A stretch of 52,157 nt of DNA. It comes from Flavobacteriales bacterium. Lineage in GTDB: Bacteria > Bacteroidota > Bacteroidia > Flavobacteriales_D > Sanyastnellaceae. The stretch spans positions 1 to 52,157 of the forward strand of contig PKDZ01000028.1 of the NCBI GenBank assembly GCA_002862785.1, written 5' to 3'. The translations under genes and the position numbers were made by a program. Positions 49,721 to 52,157 of this stretch are shown here, piece after piece. Below the pieces are notes generated by a model. It made no database searches. It saw only the letters and a program-made list of their open reading frames with translations, and had not been told where the DNA came from. Each line of letters begins with the position of its first letter. Position 1 is the first letter of the stretch.

Positions 49721-51796
49721 TCAGGCTGCACTTTCGTCCGCAGCGGACTCTCCAGCATCGGCAGGCGGATCCGGCTCGGTCTGTCCCTTTGACTCTTCGG
49801 ATGTCACGGCTTTCTCTACCGTCGATTCCGCGGCCTCCTTCCCATCCTTCTCCGATTCCGCGTCCGGTGCCTCCGGAACGGCATCGAGGGTCTTGGATTC
49901 CCACTGGCGCTCGCCAAGCAGATCGACGAGGTCTTCCTTGAAGATGACTTCCCGCTCGAGCAGGCGCTCGGCCAAGGCAGTCAGCTTGTCCTTGTGGGTC
50001 TCGAGGATTTCCCGGGCCTTCGCATACGCCCGCTCGATGATGGCCCCAGCCTCCTCGTCGATGATGCGGGCGGTCTCCTCGCTATACGGCTTGGTGAACG
50101 TGGCCTCGGCACGGGGATCGTAGAAGCTCCGATTGCCGATGCGTTTGTTCAGGCCATAGACGCTGACCATGGCATACGCCTGCTTGGTCACCTTCTCGAG
50201 GTCGCTCAGGGCACCGGTGGAAATCTTGCCGAAGGTCAATTCCTCCGCAGCGCGACCACCCAACGCGGCACACATCTCATCGAAAATCTGCTCCGTCGTG
50301 GTGATGTGGCGCTCTTCCGGCAGGTACCACGCTGCACCAAGAGACTGGCCCCGCGGCACGATGGTCACCTTGACAAGCGGCGAGGCGTGCTCGAGCATCC
50401 AGCTCACGGTGGCGTGGCCCGCCTCGTGGAAGGCAATGGTCCGCTTCTCCTGTTCGGTGATGAGCTTGTTCTTCTTCTCCAGTCCGCCGACCACGCGGTC
50501 CACGGCATCCAAGAAATCCTGCTTGCCCACTTTTTCGGCATCCCGACGGGCCGCGATCAACGCCGCCTCGTTGCAGATGTTGGCGATGTCCGCTCCACTG
50601 AATCCAGGCGTCTGGCGGGACAGGAAGTCCACGTCAATCGTGTCGTCGGTCTTCAGGGGACGCAGGTGAACCTCGAAGATGGCCTCCCGCTCCTTGAGGT
50701 CAGGCATGTCCACGTAGATCTGGCGGTCAAAACGGCCGGCCCGCATGAGGGCGCTGTCCAAGATGTCCGCCCGGTTGGTGGCGGCGAGAATGATGACCCC
50801 GCTGTTGGTGCCGAAACCGTCCATCTCGGTGAGGAGCTGGTTGAGCGTGTTCTCGCGCTCATCGTTGGATCCGATGCTGGCGTTCTTGCCCCGGGCGCGG
50901 CCCACGGCGTCGATTTCATCGATGAAGACAATGCACGGGCTCTTCTCCTTGGCCTGCTTGAAGAGGTCCCGGACCCGGCTGGCGCCGACCCCCACGAACA
51001 TCTCGACGAAGTCCGAACCGCTGAGCGAGAAGAACGGCACCTTGGCCTCCCCCGCCACCGCCTTGGCCAGCAGCGTCTTTCCCGTTCCCGGAGGGCCGAC
51101 CAGCAGGGCGCCTTTGGGAATCTTGGCTCCGAGGTCCGTGTACTTGCCGGGATTCTTCAGGAATTCCACGATTTCGCCGAGCTCCTCCTTGGCTCCGTCC
51201 AATCCGGCCACGTCCTTGAAGTTGACCTGGGTCGAATTCTCCTTGTCGAAGAGCTGGGCCTTGGATTTGCCCACGTTGAAAATCTGGCTGCCGCCGGCTC
51301 CGCCGCCGCCGAGACGGCGCATGAGGACCATCCACACACCCACCATCAAGGCAAGGACGATGATGTAAAAGACGAGCTGTTGCCCCCACTCATTGGGGCG
51401 CTCATAGGTCACGGCCACGACCCCATCCGCAGCGAGTTGATCGAGCCGATCGATGTTCTTTTCGGACGGCGGAATTTCCACCACGAGGTCTGCCCCTTGC
51501 AGGAGTCCGCCCCCCATCGGCCCGTCCTTCCGGTCCTTCATGATGGAGTCTCGGGCGGCATCAGTGTACCACGCCTCGACCACCATCCCGTTGTGGCTCA
51601 GCTTCCGGAACTCACCGGATTCCGCCTTGCGCACCAACTGCTGGAAACTGATGCTCCCCGCCGTCGGGTGAGATCCGCTCAGGATCATCGCGATGAGCAA
51701 CGCGCCGATTCCAGCGTAGACCCAGTAGAAGTTGAAGTTGGGACGACCAGACTTGCGGGATTCCGGAGATTTCGATTCCATGGAGGATTCAACCAT
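49721..51796 (-). CDS. ftsH: ATP-dependent zinc metalloprotease FtsH
   Basis: A 691-residue membrane-anchored AAA+ protease that degrades misfolded and regulatory membrane proteins. Two transmembrane helices (about residues 25-42 and 140-160) flank a periplasmic domain. Then come Walker A GPPGTGKT (about 233), Walker B FIDEID, SRH region, and zinc motif HEAGH at about 457. The last 70 residues are an acidic, Pro/Glu-rich tail. ATG at 51796 is listed; an ATG at 51781 (MESKSPES) is equally plausible. It heads the ftsH-DUF2007-cdsA-psd operon. Confidence 0.97.
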   Translation of the reverse strand: MVESSMESKSPESRKSGRPNFNFYWVYAGIGALLIAMILSGSHPTAGSISFQQLVRKAESGEFRKLSHNGMVVEAWYTDAARDSIMKDRKDGPMGGGLLQGADLVVEIPPSEKNIDRLDQLAADGVVAVTYERPNEWGQQLVFYIIVLALMVGVWMVLMRRLGGGGAGGSQIFNVGKSKAQLFDKENSTQVNFKDVAGLDGAKEELGEIVEFLKNPGKYTDLGAKIPKGALLVGPPGTGKTLLAKAVAGEAKVPFFSLSGSDFVEMFVGVGASRVRDLFKQAKEKSPCIVFIDEIDAVGRARGKNASIGSNDERENTLNQLLTEMDGFGTNSGVIILAATNRADILDSALMRAGRFDRQIYVDMPDLKEREAIFEVHLRPLKTDDTIDVDFLSRQTPGFSGADIANICNEAALIAARRDAEKVGKQDFLDAVDRVVGGLEKKNKLITEQEKRTIAFHEAGHATVSWMLEHASPLVKVTIVPRGQSLGAAWYLPEERHITTTEQIFDEMCAALGGRAAEELTFGKISTGALSDLEKVTKQAYAMVSVYGLNKRIGNRSFYDPRAEATFTKPYSEETARIIDEEAGAIIERAYAKAREILETHKDKLTALAERLLEREVIFKEDLVDLLGERQWESKTLDAVPEAPDAESEKDGKEAAESTVEKAVTSEESKGQTEPDPPADAGESAADESAA

Positions 51797-52003
51797 TTCA
51801 AGGCGCTCGGGTTCAGCCGACGTGGCCGAGATTCCAAATCGCCTCTCTCACGAAACTACGACACCAACGTGCCGACCCTTCCTTTCGGTCGGCTCGACAC
51901 CGGGTTTGTTCACAGTTGTGGGGAATTCAGACCTTTCGGCAACCCAAGTCACAAGCCGGTCTTCCAATCCTGCCTTTACTTCTCGCCCGTATGGAGATCC
52001 GTG

Positions 52004-52157
52004 ATGCTTCATCCACGGCACCGTCTGACCCAAGATGCTGTCGAAATCGCCGTCTTGCCCGCCCATGGCACCATCGCCTTCCGGCCCGGCCAATTCGTCT
52101 TGCTCGAAGTCGAGCTGGACACCGGGGCGAGACGGAGTGCATCTTCCATCGTCCAAG
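52004..52157 (+). CDS. Probable start of a ferredoxin-NADP reductase-like gene (3' end outside window)
   Basis: Only 51 codons are visible. HRLTQDAVEIAVLPAHGTIA, then FRPGQFVLLEVELDTGARRS, resembles the FAD-binding start of PaaE/Hmp-like flavodoxin reductases (FxPGQF followed by RRS). G/C at the third codon position is strong in this frame. Start is ATG 52004 or GTG 52001. The minus-strand frame covering 51848-52156 showed no protein family features. The region 51797-52003 is an intergenic divergent spacer with no secure promoter found. Confidence 0.4.
   Translation, partial: MLHPRHRLTQDAVEIAVLPAHGTIAFRPGQFVLLEVELDTGARRSASSIVQ

Noticed and set aside
51907-51926. DnaA-box-like TTGTTCACA followed by TTGTGGGGAA near ftsH, considered as an origin signal
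   Set aside because: Only two imperfect boxes, no AT-rich unwinding region, no dnaA or other origin-linked gene nearby.
51848-52156. Minus-strand frame upstream of ftsH, considered as rsfS
   Set aside because: The translation lacks the conserved RsfS C-terminal block (a VVHVF-like strand and following helix) and has no other family match.

Overview
The window reads as a chromosomal piece from a GC-rich member of Bacteroidota, most likely a marine-type Flavobacteriales relative. The reasons are: a secreted protein with a type IX secretion (T9SS) C-terminal sorting domain (46220-48130); SprB-like and DxDxDG-rich surface proteins (1-546, 7257-10193); a bacillithiol deacetylase (BshB1); a Bacteroidota-type OstA/LptD outer-membrane protein; and a tRNA-His preceded by the Bacteroidota housekeeping promoter (TTG, 19 bp, TATCTTTG). 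Shine-Dalgarno sequences are not evident, and genes are tightly packed with many ATGA/TTGA/GTGA overlaps. No insertion sequence, phage gene or CRISPR array was seen, and no gap between genes exceeds 300 bases.

Layout. 1-546: tail of a surface protein and a terminator. 669-2566: TatA-like protein, Ca2+/Na+ antiporter and AlkB-like dioxygenase. 2618-6014: panB, a pseudouridine synthase, trxB and a VanY-like lipoprotein. 5996-7159 (minus): lone glycosyltransferase, divergent from a 978-residue Cys-rich repeat protein (7257-10193). 10238-10396: tRNA-His with its own promoter and terminator. 10430-11821 (minus): glutathione-peroxidase-like gene and bshB1. 12107-19050: eight-gene carotenoid operon (crtI, crtB, an unknown secreted protein, idi, crtD-like, cruF, crtZ, crtYcd), whose gene set predicts a monocyclic saproxanthin/myxol-type pigment. 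19019-25342 (minus): ispH, small membrane protein, mutL, two rhomboid proteases and a membrane-anchored EEP phosphohydrolase. 25592-27414 (minus): saccharopine-dehydrogenase-like enzyme and a small secreted protein. 27536-30897: three lipoproteins of CsgG/LPP20 type.

30955-32139: a PabA/TrpG-type amidotransferase (minus), RidA and a 55-residue membrane protein. 32143-36105 (minus): a 1320-residue protein that looks like an OstA-like protein fused to LptD. 36229-44512: cell-wall amidase, MlaD/MCE protein, membrane iron-sulfur protein with a CCG-domain partner, fabG, a large vWA-like membrane protein and a prohibitin. 44603-51796 (minus): rpmB, cinA, the T9SS cargo protein, psd, cdsA, a DUF2007 protein and ftsH. 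The last 154 bases hold the probable start of a ferredoxin-reductase-like gene on the plus strand.

Functionally the window is dominated by envelope biology (LPS export, phospholipid synthesis, cell-wall hydrolysis, lipoproteins, secreted adhesin-like proteins) and isoprenoid/carotenoid synthesis (ispH, idi, crt genes), with redox housekeeping (trxB, bshB1, gpx). The observations most worth following are the OstA-LptD fusion, the unknown secreted protein inside the carotenoid operon, the terminator-like hairpin plus repeated AAACCGAC sites in the gpx/crtI divergent region, a -7-box-like motif lying only 4-7 nt before several start codons (possible leaderless mRNAs), and a terminator-ended structured non-coding stretch at 25440-25600.
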